64,000 nucleotides of DNA from Candidatus Neomarinimicrobiota bacterium (GTDB lineage Bacteria; Fidelibacterota; UBA2242; B5-G15): positions 62,001-126,000 of the forward strand of contig JACDNV010000005.1 of the NCBI GenBank assembly GCA_017656425.1, given 5' to 3'. Shown in pieces: positions 16,531 through 26,176 of the stretch (its first letter is position 1; each line of letters starts with the position of its first letter). The position numbers and the translations under genes were made by a program. Under the pieces are notes generated by a model. It was not told the origin of the DNA, did no database searches, and saw only the letters and a list, made by a program, of their open reading frames with translations.

Positions 16531-19500
16531 TAATATACATGGCAGACGTCACTGTATTCGCAGTTTTTACATTCATTTGAATCGAAAGGTTTGACAGAAA
16601 AGTCTCCCTGGTAGATTTTATTGATTATTTCAGATAAAATGTTCTTTGTTGTATTCAATTTTTCATCGAGATCTTCAATAAATTTATTTTGCCTTTTTAT
16701 AAGTTGTATTTTCGAAAAGGCATTTGATCTTGTCCCATCTTTAAATGAGAAGTATACACCACCTAAAATCGGTTTATCACTATATCCTCTGTTATATTTT
16801 AACATTAAAAGGTAAAATGGTATCTGAAGATATCTTTTCTCCTCTAAGCTTTTAAGGGTATTGGGAATACTACTTGAGCTCAATTTGTACTCGATGATTG
16901 TGTAACCATTGTAGTCTATATTATAGTCAATCCTATCTATTTTGCTTATAAAATTTACCTCTTTTAATCCGTCCGGCAATGATAGCTCATTTATTTTGGC
17001 TTTTACTTCCTTTTCGGCGAAAATAGGCTGATAATTTGATTTTTTTGATAAGGCGATTTCGTAATCTATAAAATTCTTTAAACCCAGTTTTAAAAATTCC
17101 AACTTTTGATTTCGTATCATGGGTGGCAATAGTGATATTTCATGGTTATATTCTTTTATTAAATTTTCAATCATCTCATCTTCGCATTCGGGATCGTATT
17201 GTTCAAGGTATTCAGCCCAGCTTAATTCAGGGTTTATTTCCTTCCTGAGTAAGAAATCCTTCACATACTCTTCGAGCAACTTGTGTATTATCAGTCCAAT
17301 CATCATCCTGTCAATTTCAAAGTAAGGTTCTTCAACTACCTCTATCTTCCAGATATTCTTACAAGCGAAATAAAAAGGGCACTTAGTGTATTCATGTAAA
17401 CGTGAAATCGAGATATTTTTTTTGAAAAACTCCATTATAAGAGAGTTGTTAGAAATTTTTCCGGTGAAGGAGTTATAGATTCGATTTATTCTCCAATTTT
17501 CGATTCTCGCTCTTTCAATTATAAATTTATATTTTTCCGGGGCTACAACAGATATAATTTCTTTATTGAGAGAGGAAGCATCAAGCAATTCTTGTTCGTT
17601 GTATGCTGTATCGATTGTTAATTCAATATTATTGCTGTTATAGGATTCAATATAAAAGGATTTTGAAAGGGATTTTAAAACATTTGCCACCTCATAAATG
17701 AATGGTGAAGTTTGAAGCTGTTTTCTTCTTAGGTCAAATTCAGGGTAGGTCAACATTAGTTTGCTTTTAGTAGATGAGATAAGGTAATATAGTAAAAACT
17801 GTTCCTCCACCAGATATTTTTTACCTATATCAAAAATTTGTTCATTAAAAAGTGTGTTCAATTCCTCTTTTAGTGATAATTCCCATTTTGAATCGTACCT
17901 ATAGAGTGGAAATTCTCCGTCTACAAAGCCCAGAATTACCATGCATTCTGGCTCCGCGCCTCTTATGTTCATAACATCAGAAATAGTAACGCCGTAGTCT
18001 TCACTTCTGTACTCAATTTTTTGATATAATAGATTTGTAAGAATATTAAGTAAAGTATTCAAGCTTATTCTGTGGGATGAATTATTAAACAAACTATGAA
18101 ATAAATTTAATAATTTTTTTGTATAGGGTGATTCGATTTCAGATCCAATCTGGCTTGTAATCTCTAACAATGATTTTATATAATTTTTTAGTGTAGCTTT
18201 TTTTTCAAGATGAAATATATTTAAGAATTTAGAAAGTAAAGCTCTTATCTCGTCGAGAATTTTTATTTCATTTTTGATGGATTCTTTTTCCTGTGTTGCC
18301 TCATCTTCTAAATAATTTTCTAGGATGAAATTAAGGTAAGCTTTTCTTTTATCGCATGCCTTTATCCATGCTTTTTCTCCGTATATTATTCCCCAGCGGG
18401 AAGAAATTTTCTCAAATTTTAAAACTATTTCTCTATCAAAATGTCTGTTTAGCAGGTTACATTTTAAGAAATCTAATAGTTTGTCTCGTTCAAAATTTGA
18501 GATGTTTAATTCAATAAGCTTTAGGATAAATTCAGATAAAGGTTCATAGCCTGTACAAGGTATTTTTTCTTTATAAGGTATTCTATATTTATTTAGATAA
18601 AATCTAAAAAGTTTTGAATAGTCATATCCTCCTCGATAGGTTACGCATATCTCCGATGGATTAATACCATTTAGTATCCAGTGCTTAATTGTTTTGCATG
18701 CTATCTCAACCTCTGATTCCCTGTCTGAACATTTGATTATTTTAATATCTTTACTGTCACAGTTGAGCTCATATTTTTTTGTTGAAAAGTTTAATTCGAT
18801 ATCTAAATAGTTCTCGTTGTTGAAAATTAGTCGTCTAATATCTGCTATAATATTATGCTTGTTGTATTCTTCGATGTATATGCTTTTCCCTGTTCCGAAG
18901 TAGGTATGGTCTACTGAGCAATATTCATATACGGGATTTGAGCCCTTGATTAATCTTATGTAGCAGTTTGTGACATTTTTTATAGCTTCTTGAAGGAAAA
19001 TTTTTTGCAATTTGGTTAATTCATAAAAACCATCGACTATTAGAATATTATTCATTCTATTGTTAATAAAATTTTTAATATAGTTGATTGATTTTAAAAT
19101 TTTATATGAGTTTGAGTATTTGCGTTCTGATTCTTCAAATCCCAGCTCTTGGAAGAATATTTTTAGTATAGTATTTTTTTCACTATCATCAATGTTCTTG
19201 TTTTTTAGATATCTATAAACATCCTCTTTTTTTATCGCCTGCTCTTTTAGTTTTAATAAAATATCATAGTAAGATGGGACTTTTGAGAGAGTTCGAATTT
19301 GCTCTATTTCATCTTTAGACTTTGATGAATCCATAATTAGCTTATAAATAAGGAGCTGTTCCTCAGCCGGTGATAGTGAGTTATAGAGGATTTTTTGATT
19401 ATCAAGAATTTTTTCCGCAAAATATAGTATTGTTCCAATCATGATTTGCCCGGGTGTGTATTTTATACCATTTTGAGATATCAATCGTTTATATTTTTCT

Positions 19501-19628
19501 GCATAAAGGTTTGAAGAGGTAATTATATAGACTTTTGAATCATTACCCATGTGGTTTGAAATGATCTGAATTATTTTTTCAGTGTAATTTGATCCAATTG
19601 GAGCGAAGAGATAGGTTATATTTCTCAT
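16527..19628 (-). CDS. addB: AddB-like nuclease/inactivated helicase subunit with Fe-S cysteines
   Basis: The product is about 1033 residues. A TTG at 19655 keeps the frame open but lies in the terminator hairpin, so the ATG at 19628 is taken as the start. The N-terminus (YLFAPIGSNYTEKIIQII) occupies the place of Walker A but lacks GKT/S, so ATPase activity is doubtful, as in many AddB proteins. The C-terminal RecB-type nuclease domain shows ISKIDRIDY and YTIIEYKLS (D ... E-x-K). A Cys in YTKCPFYFAC and the trailing CKNCEYSDVC (C-x2-C-x5-C) match the AddB 4Fe-4S latch. It pairs with AddA for break resection. Confidence 0.82.
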   Translation of the reverse strand: MRNITYLFAPIGSNYTEKIIQIISNHMGNDSKVYIITSSNLYAEKYKRLISQNGIKYTPGQIMIGTILYFAEKILDNQKILYNSLSPAEEQLLIYKLIMDSSKSKDEIEQIRTLSKVPSYYDILLKLKEQAIKKEDVYRYLKNKNIDDSEKNTILKIFFQELGFEESERKYSNSYKILKSINYIKNFINNRMNNILIVDGFYELTKLQKIFLQEAIKNVTNCYIRLIKGSNPVYEYCSVDHTYFGTGKSIYIEEYNKHNIIADIRRLIFNNENYLDIELNFSTKKYELNCDSKDIKIIKCSDRESEVEIACKTIKHWILNGINPSEICVTYRGGYDYSKLFRFYLNKYRIPYKEKIPCTGYEPLSEFILKLIELNISNFERDKLLDFLKCNLLNRHFDREIVLKFEKISSRWGIIYGEKAWIKACDKRKAYLNFILENYLEDEATQEKESIKNEIKILDEIRALLSKFLNIFHLEKKATLKNYIKSLLEITSQIGSEIESPYTKKLLNLFHSLFNNSSHRISLNTLLNILTNLLYQKIEYRSEDYGVTISDVMNIRGAEPECMVILGFVDGEFPLYRYDSKWELSLKEELNTLFNEQIFDIGKKYLVEEQFLLYYLISSTKSKLMLTYPEFDLRRKQLQTSPFIYEVANVLKSLSKSFYIESYNSNNIELTIDTAYNEQELLDASSLNKEIISVVAPEKYKFIIERARIENWRINRIYNSFTGKISNNSLIMEFFKKNISISRLHEYTKCPFYFACKNIWKIEVVEEPYFEIDRMMIGLIIHKLLEEYVKDFLLRKEINPELSWAEYLEQYDPECEDEMIENLIKEYNHEISLLPPMIRNQKLEFLKLGLKNFIDYEIALSKKSNYQPIFAEKEVKAKINELSLPDGLKEVNFISKIDRIDYNIDYNGYTIIEYKLSSSSIPNTLKSLEEKRYLQIPFYLLMLKYNRGYSDKPILGGVYFSFKDGTRSNAFSKIQLIKRQNKFIEDLDEKLNTTKNILSEIINKIYQGDFSVKPFDSNECKNCEYSDVCHVYY

Positions 19629-19642
19629 ATTTAAATTTAAAC

Positions 19643-19673
19643 AAAAAGGGGACAATAGCGTCCCCTAATTTTT
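19643..19673 (-). terminator. Rho-independent terminator after the Gld-type ABC operon
   Basis: A 7-bp perfect stem (AGGGGAC/GTCCCCT, six-base loop) followed by a T-run on the - strand lies between the DUF4340 gene and addB. It closes the eight-gene operon that starts at 27694 and rules out the TTG at 19655 as the addB start. A T-run also follows the stem on the + strand. Confidence 0.8.
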
Positions 19674-19697
19674 TTCATCAATAATAAAAGCCATTTT

Positions 19698-21074
19698 TTA
19701 CTTTTCTGACTTGCTATCTTTTTCCTCCGATTTCTTCAGGTCATTTATTTTCTTCAACAGTCTTTTGACTTTGTATTCTTTTATTTTATATACATATGGA
19801 TAGGATTCATTCTTTGTGTAATAATAGTCACCGTCTTTTTTGCCAACAAGAATTGATTCTACTTTTTTGCCTTTATTAAATAATGCTATCTTCACACTTG
19901 GATAGTCCAGACCATATGTTTTTAGCCCCTTAGGTTTATAAGTTACGAGTTTATCAACTATGAAGTCTCTGATGCCGTTTAACCAGTTATTTATTCTTGA
20001 TTTTTCAAGCTCTATAGTATCGGGTTTTACAATTATCCAGTGATTGTTAGTATCTCTTACACAGGCAAATTCTTCATCTTCTATCTTTGCAATAATGCTA
20101 TCGGCATTCTTCCCATCATAGCCGGATATTTTTTTCTCCTGGAAATAAAAAGCATCTTTGTTTAGGTTTCTGAATACATATTTTTGTATTGTGAAGACTG
20201 GTTTTCTTGACTCTTCTTTTGAATAGAATTTACTGGAACCATCCAGACTATCACCAATAATGAGGGTTGCCTTTGTCAATTCTTCCCCAACGTAACAATT
20301 GACTATAAGAAGTGGGTTTTTAAGACCATATTTTTTCAGGTCTTGTGGGTCTTCGTCAACAAATTCTTTTGCTTTATTGCCAGTTAATGAATTCAGATAT
20401 ATCCTAACGGTGCTTGATCTTGCAGGATATTTTATAGGTTCAGTGATTTGCCATTTGTCCTCTCCAATTTTTTCGATTATTATTTTACCATACTTTTTAG
20501 AAGATAAATCTATTTTCCTTACGTTGTCCTTATCAAAATGCAGTATTTGCTTGTCTCGCAGATCGTATATAGATTTATTCACATAACTCCATAGAGACTT
20601 TTTGGTAGTGTAAATATCGGGCTTTTCAGGATATTTTACATAAATAAAGGAACCCGTTGGATTTTCATCACCGATTAAAAGTCTTATTTTCGAAGAGTCA
20701 CTCTTTACTACAGTAACCTCTCCCCTTGGTTTATGAAGTCCATATGGCTCAAGATCAGTTAAGTTTTGCACTATAGTTCGTTCAATTTTACTTTCAAGTA
20801 TTGACTCAAGATTTGATTGAATTTTTTTATTATCTCCCCCAGCAAAAAATGGGGAAACTATGTCCCACTTACCATTTGATTTTCTTACTGTTAGAGTATC
20901 TTTTTCATTTTTAAGTGAATATTCTACCACGCTATCTTTATCAACTTTTAGCAAAAGTTTTTCGTATTCTTCTTTTGCTTCTCTTTTCTTTGTTCCTTGT
21001 ATTTCAAAAATATATATAATAGCTAGTAAAACAAGAAATACCGAGAAAAGTATCAGGGTATTCTTCCATTTCAT
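19698..21074 (-). CDS. DUF4340 membrane-anchored protein of the GldG-type ABC module
   Basis: The 458-residue protein has one N-terminal transmembrane anchor (TLILFSVFLVLLAIIYIFEI) and a large extracytoplasmic part made of repeated beta-rich units typical of DUF4340: DLEPYGLHKPRGEVTV near residue 107, DLKKYGLKNPLLIVNC near 253 and GLKTYGLDYPSVKIALF near 387, each an L.xYGL..P motif followed by a GDxxxG or GKKDGDYYY segment. DUF4340 genes regularly follow GldG-like genes in bacterial ABC operons, as here (gap of three bases). It probably works with the ABC complex in the envelope; substrate is unknown. Confidence 0.85.
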   Translation of the reverse strand: MKWKNTLILFSVFLVLLAIIYIFEIQGTKKREAKEEYEKLLLKVDKDSVVEYSLKNEKDTLTVRKSNGKWDIVSPFFAGGDNKKIQSNLESILESKIERTIVQNLTDLEPYGLHKPRGEVTVVKSDSSKIRLLIGDENPTGSFIYVKYPEKPDIYTTKKSLWSYVNKSIYDLRDKQILHFDKDNVRKIDLSSKKYGKIIIEKIGEDKWQITEPIKYPARSSTVRIYLNSLTGNKAKEFVDEDPQDLKKYGLKNPLLIVNCYVGEELTKATLIIGDSLDGSSKFYSKEESRKPVFTIQKYVFRNLNKDAFYFQEKKISGYDGKNADSIIAKIEDEEFACVRDTNNHWIIVKPDTIELEKSRINNWLNGIRDFIVDKLVTYKPKGLKTYGLDYPSVKIALFNKGKKVESILVGKKDGDYYYTKNESYPYVYKIKEYKVKRLLKKINDLKKSEEKDSKSEK

Positions 21075-21077
21075 TTT

Positions 21078-22607
21078 TTACCTCCTCCTTATATAAACCA
21101 AAACGCCGACTATAAAGGAGATAGCTGGTAGGATTATAACAGTTAACCAGAACACTGTTTTAACCTGTGCTGGAGTCATATTTACTGTTCTAACATCTGG
21201 AGATTTTGGTCTAATAGAAATCAGGTCTTCATCAGCCAGTAGCCAGTTAATCATATTCATAAATAGATCGCCATTTGCTTGATTTGAAAAATAGGCGTTA
21301 GTGGCAAAATCAGAATCTCCAACAACGACAAGTCTTGCTTTATCACGTATTTTATTTTCATCTTTTTCAACATTTTTGGTTACAGCTACTGCGATTGGAA
21401 TAGGACCTTTTTCATCGTCTTTACTGATTTTTATCTTTCCTGTTTTATACATTTCTTCGAAATTTTTTACTGCATAGCTCTGAGGACTTGTTTTGGCAAG
21501 TTCTACTATTTTAATCTTGGTATCGTTATTTTCTTCATCCTTTCTAACGGATCTTACACCTGGGAAAAAGGTCATATAGTTACCCATTTCGCTAACAATT
21601 GGGTGTGATCCGTAATTAGCCACAAGGGGTATATCAGGGCCAGCGCCAAATAGACGTCCCAGCCCACTTGCATCTATAACTATATCGTCACCAACTTGTA
21701 CACCGTAAGGTTTAAGGAACTCTATTAATCCAATTGATGGTCTTGGATCAAGCATTAATAGTACACTACCACCCCTATCAATGTAGTCTTTAAGCATTTC
21801 TTTTTCATGTTCGAATAATTCTTTCTTTGGACCGGGGAGAACGATTACTGAGGCATTATCTGGTATTGAATCTTTATCTGCAAGTAGTAAATCCTCCACC
21901 TCATAGTTTTGCTCTAATATAGCCTCTTTCGCTTTTGAAAACCCGTACCTTTCGTTGTCTGTTATACTTCCTTCTCCGTGTCCGGAAACAAAATATACCT
22001 TTTTTTTCTCCTCACGTGTTACTTTTATAATAGCGTTGGTTATTTTTTCTTCGGTTGCCTGATCGATCTGTTCCTCTCTATCGTTACAGATAATAACAAG
22101 ATTCCCGTAAGCTTTAACACGATGCCTTTTCGCAATAGCTGGTTTTTCATCCGGATCTATTAGTTCATATTTGAAATGTTTTGAAAGGTGAGCATATTCT
22201 TTTAAGAGGTCTTCTACCGACTCTTTGTTTATATCTTTTACAAAAGCAAGTACAGTTACATCTTTATCGAGATTTTTGAGAATTTTTCTTGTTTGATCAG
22301 ATAGGCTGAAGATCTTACTTGCAGTAGTATCTATTCTAATTGTATGTCTTGCAAGGAAAAAGTCCAGAAGGCCAACAATTGCTACAACCAGAAGAATTAC
22401 TATTATGGCATTAGATCCATATTGAAATCTGCGGTTCTTTATTATTTGCGTGAAATCGAGTTTTATTAGTGAAAAAATTGTCAATCCAAGACCAATTGCA
22501 AGTGGTATTATTGTTTTCAAATCCCATAGATTGGTTATAGAATAGATAATAAGCCCTATGAAAATCAGGCCGATTCCAGTAATTAATAACCATCTATAAA
22601 ACTTCAT
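21078..22607 (-). CDS. gldG: GldG-like ABC-transporter auxiliary protein
   Basis: The 509-residue product has three or four N-terminal transmembrane segments (within residues 5-90), then an extracytoplasmic domain with the GldG landmarks FFLARHTIRIDTTASKIFSLSDQT near residue 84, VYFVSGHGEGSI near 204, and LLMLDPRPSIGLIEFLKPYG near 290, followed by a C-terminal transmembrane segment (VFWLTVIILPAISFIVGVLV). This is the ABC_transp_aux (PF09822) family. In Bacteroidota GldG works with GldA and GldF in gliding motility; outside them the same trio has no proven substrate. It lies four bases after the permease gene in a tight operon. Confidence 0.87.
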   Translation of the reverse strand: MKFYRWLLITGIGLIFIGLIIYSITNLWDLKTIIPLAIGLGLTIFSLIKLDFTQIIKNRRFQYGSNAIIVILLVVAIVGLLDFFLARHTIRIDTTASKIFSLSDQTRKILKNLDKDVTVLAFVKDINKESVEDLLKEYAHLSKHFKYELIDPDEKPAIAKRHRVKAYGNLVIICNDREEQIDQATEEKITNAIIKVTREEKKKVYFVSGHGEGSITDNERYGFSKAKEAILEQNYEVEDLLLADKDSIPDNASVIVLPGPKKELFEHEKEMLKDYIDRGGSVLLMLDPRPSIGLIEFLKPYGVQVGDDIVIDASGLGRLFGAGPDIPLVANYGSHPIVSEMGNYMTFFPGVRSVRKDEENNDTKIKIVELAKTSPQSYAVKNFEEMYKTGKIKISKDDEKGPIPIAVAVTKNVEKDENKIRDKARLVVVGDSDFATNAYFSNQANGDLFMNMINWLLADEDLISIRPKSPDVRTVNMTPAQVKTVFWLTVIILPAISFIVGVLVYIRRR

Positions 22608-22610
22608 TTT

Positions 22611-23378
22611 TTATCCCCTCCATTTTGAAGATTCTATTGATTGATATGTTAGAAATAACATTATAAGCATCAATGAAAGATAGAATACCAGATGATTTGT
22701 ATCGAATATTCCCTTTGAGAAATCGTCAAAGTGCTCAATTATTGATAGATATTTCAAGATATTTCCAAAGACCTTTCCTGCAAAATCGCCGGCAAATCCG
22801 ATAACCCAAAGTAGCATTGTAGCGCCAAAGGTTCCGATAGCTGCCACAATCTGGTTTTCTGTCAGCGATGATATAAAATTCCCAGTTGCTACTAGAGCAG
22901 CACCTAAGAGTAGTATTCCTATATAACCAATAAAAATTGGCATAAATTGCGGTTTTCCCCATATAAAAAGAAAAATCATAAATATGAATGTCATTGAAAC
23001 CATCACAGTGTAAAGCAGATAGGATGCTATGAATTTACCAATTATAATCTGGGAATTTGTTATAGGGCTTGTTAGAAGTAATTCCATTGTGCCGCTTTTT
23101 TTATCCTCGGAGAATGACCTCATAGTGATTATAGGAACAATAAAGAGTATTATCACCGAGGTATTCAGAAGAAATGGTCTGATCAGCATGAGGTTAACGT
23201 TGATTGGGTACCCCGCTCTTTGCATCATTGCGGCGTAGCTATATTGCAGGAAGCTTCTTAACATTAAATAAAAGAAAATTCCCGAGACCACAAGAAACAA
23301 TCCAATGACGATATAAGCGATTGGAGATGTAAAGTATCCACGGGCATCCCTTTTGAATATAGCAATTATGTTACTCAT
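22611..23378 (-). CDS. gldF: ABC-2 type permease, GldF-like
   Basis: This 255-residue integral membrane protein has about six transmembrane helices, for example AYIVIGLFLVVSGIFFYLML near the N-terminus and HLVFYLSLMLIMLFLTYQ near the C-terminus. The motif IITMRSFSEDKKSGTMELLLTSPITNSQIIIGKF (about residues 83-116, described here in part) is the signature of ABC-2 permeases of the GldF/NosY type. It is sandwiched between the ATPase and GldG-like genes with gaps of only one to three bases, so they form one complex at the inner membrane. Confidence 0.88.
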   Translation of the reverse strand: MSNIIAIFKRDARGYFTSPIAYIVIGLFLVVSGIFFYLMLRSFLQYSYAAMMQRAGYPINVNLMLIRPFLLNTSVIILFIVPIITMRSFSEDKKSGTMELLLTSPITNSQIIIGKFIASYLLYTVMVSMTFIFMIFLFIWGKPQFMPIFIGYIGILLLGAALVATGNFISSLTENQIVAAIGTFGATMLLWVIGFAGDFAGKVFGNILKYLSIIEHFDDFSKGIFDTNHLVFYLSLMLIMLFLTYQSIESSKWRG

Positions 23379-23379
23379 T

Positions 23380-24327
23380 TTAATTTATCTCCTCCTCTTT
23401 TGTTGTTAGTTTAAGGAAGATTTCCTCAAGACTCAATCTTTCAGTTCTTAGTTCTAATAATCCCCAATTGTTGTTAACTATTGTGCTAGCAAGTTTTCTC
23501 TGAATATTTGAGCCAACCCTGGATTGTACCTTGTAGGTGGCAATGGCTTCATTTTTCTTCTGTTCAATCTGAGCGGAGATAACTTCTTCCATATTGTTAA
23601 TTGTATTTAATACCTGCTGGATTGGTCCGTCAACTTCAAGATACACAGTTTCTGAACCTTGCAGCCTTGTTGTAAGGTTATCAGGTGAGTCTATAGCTAC
23701 CAGTTTCCCCTCGTTTATTATTATCACACGGCTGCATGTCATACTTACCTCAGGTAGTATATGGGTGGACAGAATTATAGTGTGTTCGTTACCAAGACTT
23801 TTTATTAATTCTCTTACTTCTATTATCTGCTTCGGGTCGAGGCCAATTGTCGGCTCATCCAGGATCAAAACAGGTGGGTTGTTGATAAGTGCCTGTGCTA
23901 AACCAACTCTTTGCTTGTAACCCTTGGAGAGTTTTCCTGTGTATTTTTCAAGAACGTGTGTAATAGAAGTGAGTTCAGCTACACGTTCAACCTCTGCATT
24001 TATACCTTTTTTATCCACTCCCTTTATTTCCGCTACAAATTTCAAGTAGTCTCTGACTTTCATATCAAGATAAAGAGGTGGATTTTCAGGAAGGTAACCT
24101 ATTCTCTTTTTAACCTCAAGTGGATTCTTAAATATATCATATCCGGAAACAGTCACTGTACCACCGGTCGGTGGCATATAACCGGTGATAATTCGCATTG
24201 TTGTAGTTTTTCCTGCCGCATTTGGTCCCAGAAAACCAAGAACTTCTCCCTTTTCTACGGTGAATGATATGTCTTTTACAGCCGCAAGGTTTCCATAATA
24301 TTTTACTAAATTTCTTACTTCTATCAC
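23380..24327 (-). CDS. gldA: ABC transporter ATP-binding protein, GldA-like
   Basis: The 315-residue ATPase has Walker A GPNAAGKTTTMRII near residue 35, the Q-loop in IGYLPENPPLYLDM, the signature LSKGYKQRVGLAQAL near 133, Walker B PVLILDEPTIGLDP near 153 and the H-loop ILSTHILPEV near 186. A C-terminal extension of about 90 residues (EVISAQIEQKKNEA ... ERLSLEEIFLKLT) is usual in GldA/CcmA-type ATPases that energise ABC-2 permeases. It is followed at once by its permease and preceded by the BatD-like gene with two bases between. Confidence 0.92.
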   Translation of the reverse strand: MIEVRNLVKYYGNLAAVKDISFTVEKGEVLGFLGPNAAGKTTTMRIITGYMPPTGGTVTVSGYDIFKNPLEVKKRIGYLPENPPLYLDMKVRDYLKFVAEIKGVDKKGINAEVERVAELTSITHVLEKYTGKLSKGYKQRVGLAQALINNPPVLILDEPTIGLDPKQIIEVRELIKSLGNEHTIILSTHILPEVSMTCSRVIIINEGKLVAIDSPDNLTTRLQGSETVYLEVDGPIQQVLNTINNMEEVISAQIEQKKNEAIATYKVQSRVGSNIQRKLASTIVNNNWGLLELRTERLSLEEIFLKLTTKEEEIN

Positions 24328-24329
24328 CT

Positions 24330-25274
24330 TTATACCTCCTCAGTTTTGATTAAAGGTTCCTTTTTTGTATCATATATAAACTGTATTGCCTCATTAGCTA
24401 TGGATTCTATATTTTTTTCATCTATAGGCTTATTAGCGTATTTAACCTCGTCTAGCTGTTCGAGAACTTTTATTATCAATTTTTTACTAAAATCGTCTAC
24501 TTCTTGTAAACTAAGGGCTTCTGTTATTTCTTCTGTTGTCATCTCAAGAGCTCTCATAAAATATCTACGTTCAAGATATCTTCTCAATATGGAAGATAAT
24601 TGTTCACATCTTTTGTATGATGGAACGGAACCATCTTTTTTTATTTCTTCAATTTTTTCGATAGCTTCTATGTGGGGCGGAGTAAGAAATTTATCCATTA
24701 CTTTAAAATAATATAAGCTCCTTTTCCATTTCGTGTAATATATAATTCCTGCGATTATAAGTAGGATTACTACTAATGAAACAATGATATAGTCCCATTG
24801 GATTATTGATGGTAGAGGGAAAGGAGGCTTAATATCTTTTATATCTTGAGTATTTGGTGGTAGGGTTGAAATAAAATTAACACTACATTCTTTGGTTTTG
24901 AATGTATCAATTGATGTTGAATCGTTTTTATCAACAAATAGAATATTGAAAGAGGGAACTGTAGCCTTCCCCGTATCGAAGCTTGTGATTACAAATTTTG
25001 CTTTTTGTTTTATACAATCTCCTTCTATTTTTGGTTTAAAAAATTTATAATCAATGATTTCAAAATCACCTATTTTGTTGGTTGTTTTAGGTAAGATTGG
25101 GGTTTTATTGGTTGGGTACGAAAGTACTATATTTAAATTAATTCTATCGCCAATTGTTGCAATGGTGGTATCAATGCTTATTGAAACATTTATTGATTTA
25201 GTTAATGAATGAATATTTGTAAAGAATAAAATAATCAATATAACCGTATTCGGGAAAATCGTATTTCTTTTCAT
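24330..25274 (-). CDS. BatD-like membrane protein
   Basis: The 314-residue protein has a signal/anchor at the N-terminus, an extracytoplasmic beta-sandwich with VSISIDTTIATIGDRINLNIVLSYP near residue 30, a single central transmembrane segment (YIIVSLVVILLIIAGIIYYTKW, about 163-184) and a cytoplasmic helical tail with LSSILRRYLERRYFMRALEMTTEEI near 227, similar to the DUF4381-type tails found in such operons. The position between DUF58 and the ABC ATPase supports a BatD-type role with the MoxR/DUF58 pair, perhaps in envelope protein folding or stress tolerance. Exact function is unproven in any organism. Confidence 0.7.
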   Translation of the reverse strand: MKRNTIFPNTVILIILFFTNIHSLTKSINVSISIDTTIATIGDRINLNIVLSYPTNKTPILPKTTNKIGDFEIIDYKFFKPKIEGDCIKQKAKFVITSFDTGKATVPSFNILFVDKNDSTSIDTFKTKECSVNFISTLPPNTQDIKDIKPPFPLPSIIQWDYIIVSLVVILLIIAGIIYYTKWKRSLYYFKVMDKFLTPPHIEAIEKIEEIKKDGSVPSYKRCEQLSSILRRYLERRYFMRALEMTTEEITEALSLQEVDDFSKKLIIKVLEQLDEVKYANKPIDEKNIESIANEAIQFIYDTKKEPLIKTEEV

Positions 25275-25288
25275 AAAGCCAATATTCC

Positions 25289-26170
25289 TTATCTTTTGTA
25301 CTTGAGTTCCCTCAATTTGAAAAATCTCACTAGTGGTTCGATATAGCTTTTTCCTGTGTCAATCTCGATTAGATCAAGTTTCATTTTTTTCGCTTCTTTA
25401 ATGAATTCCTGTTCCCTTTGTTCAATATAGTCCTTATAAGTTTGAATTTTTTTTCTGTTGGATAGATCAATCCATACTTCTTCACCTGTTTCCGGATCAT
25501 ATATTCTCATCAATCCCATAGGTATCAATTCTTTTTCTCTATGATCTTTTAGTTTTATAGCAATAACATCGTGTTTTTTATTTAATATTTTCATTGAATG
25601 AATAAAACCATCATCAAGAAAATCTGAAATAATAAATATAATAGATTTTCTTTTTAAAATTCTGATAAGGTATTCTATAGCACTTGATATATTTGTTGCC
25701 TTTGATTCTGGATTAAAATAAAGAATTTCCCTTAGAACCCTCAATCCATTGCTTTTGCCTTTTTTGGGAGGTATAAATTTTTCTATTGTATCGGTAAAGA
25801 TTAACAGGCCTACTTTATCATTATTTTTTATAGCAGAAAAAGCAAGAAGAGCGCAAATTTCTGTTGCAATTTCATGTTTAAATTTTTTTATAGTACCAAA
25901 ATATTGGGATGCAGAAAGGTCGATGGCGAGTACAACGTTTAATTCTCTTTCCTCATTGAAAATTTTTACGAATGGTTTATTGTATCTTGCTGTAACATTC
26001 CAGTCAATCGTTCGGATATCATCTCCATACTGATACTCCCTGACTTCAGAGAATTCGATTCCAACTCCCTTGAATATAGAATGATATTCGCCACTAAATA
26101 CATCATTAACCAAGTTCCTTGTCTTTAGTTCTAATAGTTTTACTTTTTTTAATAATTCCTGTGGTAGCAT
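25289..26170 (-). CDS. DUF58 protein (von Willebrand A-like)
   Basis: The 293-residue protein shows the family core: KGVGIEFSEVREYQYGDDIRTIDWNVTARYN (residues about 34-64, quoted in pieces elsewhere) with RTIDWN as the most telling motif, followed by the metal-site-like VVLAIDLSASQYFG near residue 78 and IIFIISDFLDD near 175. DUF58 proteins are partners of MoxR AAA+ ATPases, whose gene is seven bases upstream. A C-terminal YIEPLVRFFKLR segment ends the domain. No transmembrane segment is evident, so it is probably cytoplasmic. Confidence 0.9.
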   Translation of the reverse strand: MLPQELLKKVKLLELKTRNLVNDVFSGEYHSIFKGVGIEFSEVREYQYGDDIRTIDWNVTARYNKPFVKIFNEERELNVVLAIDLSASQYFGTIKKFKHEIATEICALLAFSAIKNNDKVGLLIFTDTIEKFIPPKKGKSNGLRVLREILYFNPESKATNISSAIEYLIRILKRKSIIFIISDFLDDGFIHSMKILNKKHDVIAIKLKDHREKELIPMGLMRIYDPETGEEVWIDLSNRKKIQTYKDYIEQREQEFIKEAKKMKLDLIEIDTGKSYIEPLVRFFKLRELKYKR

Positions 26171-26176
26171 TGATTA

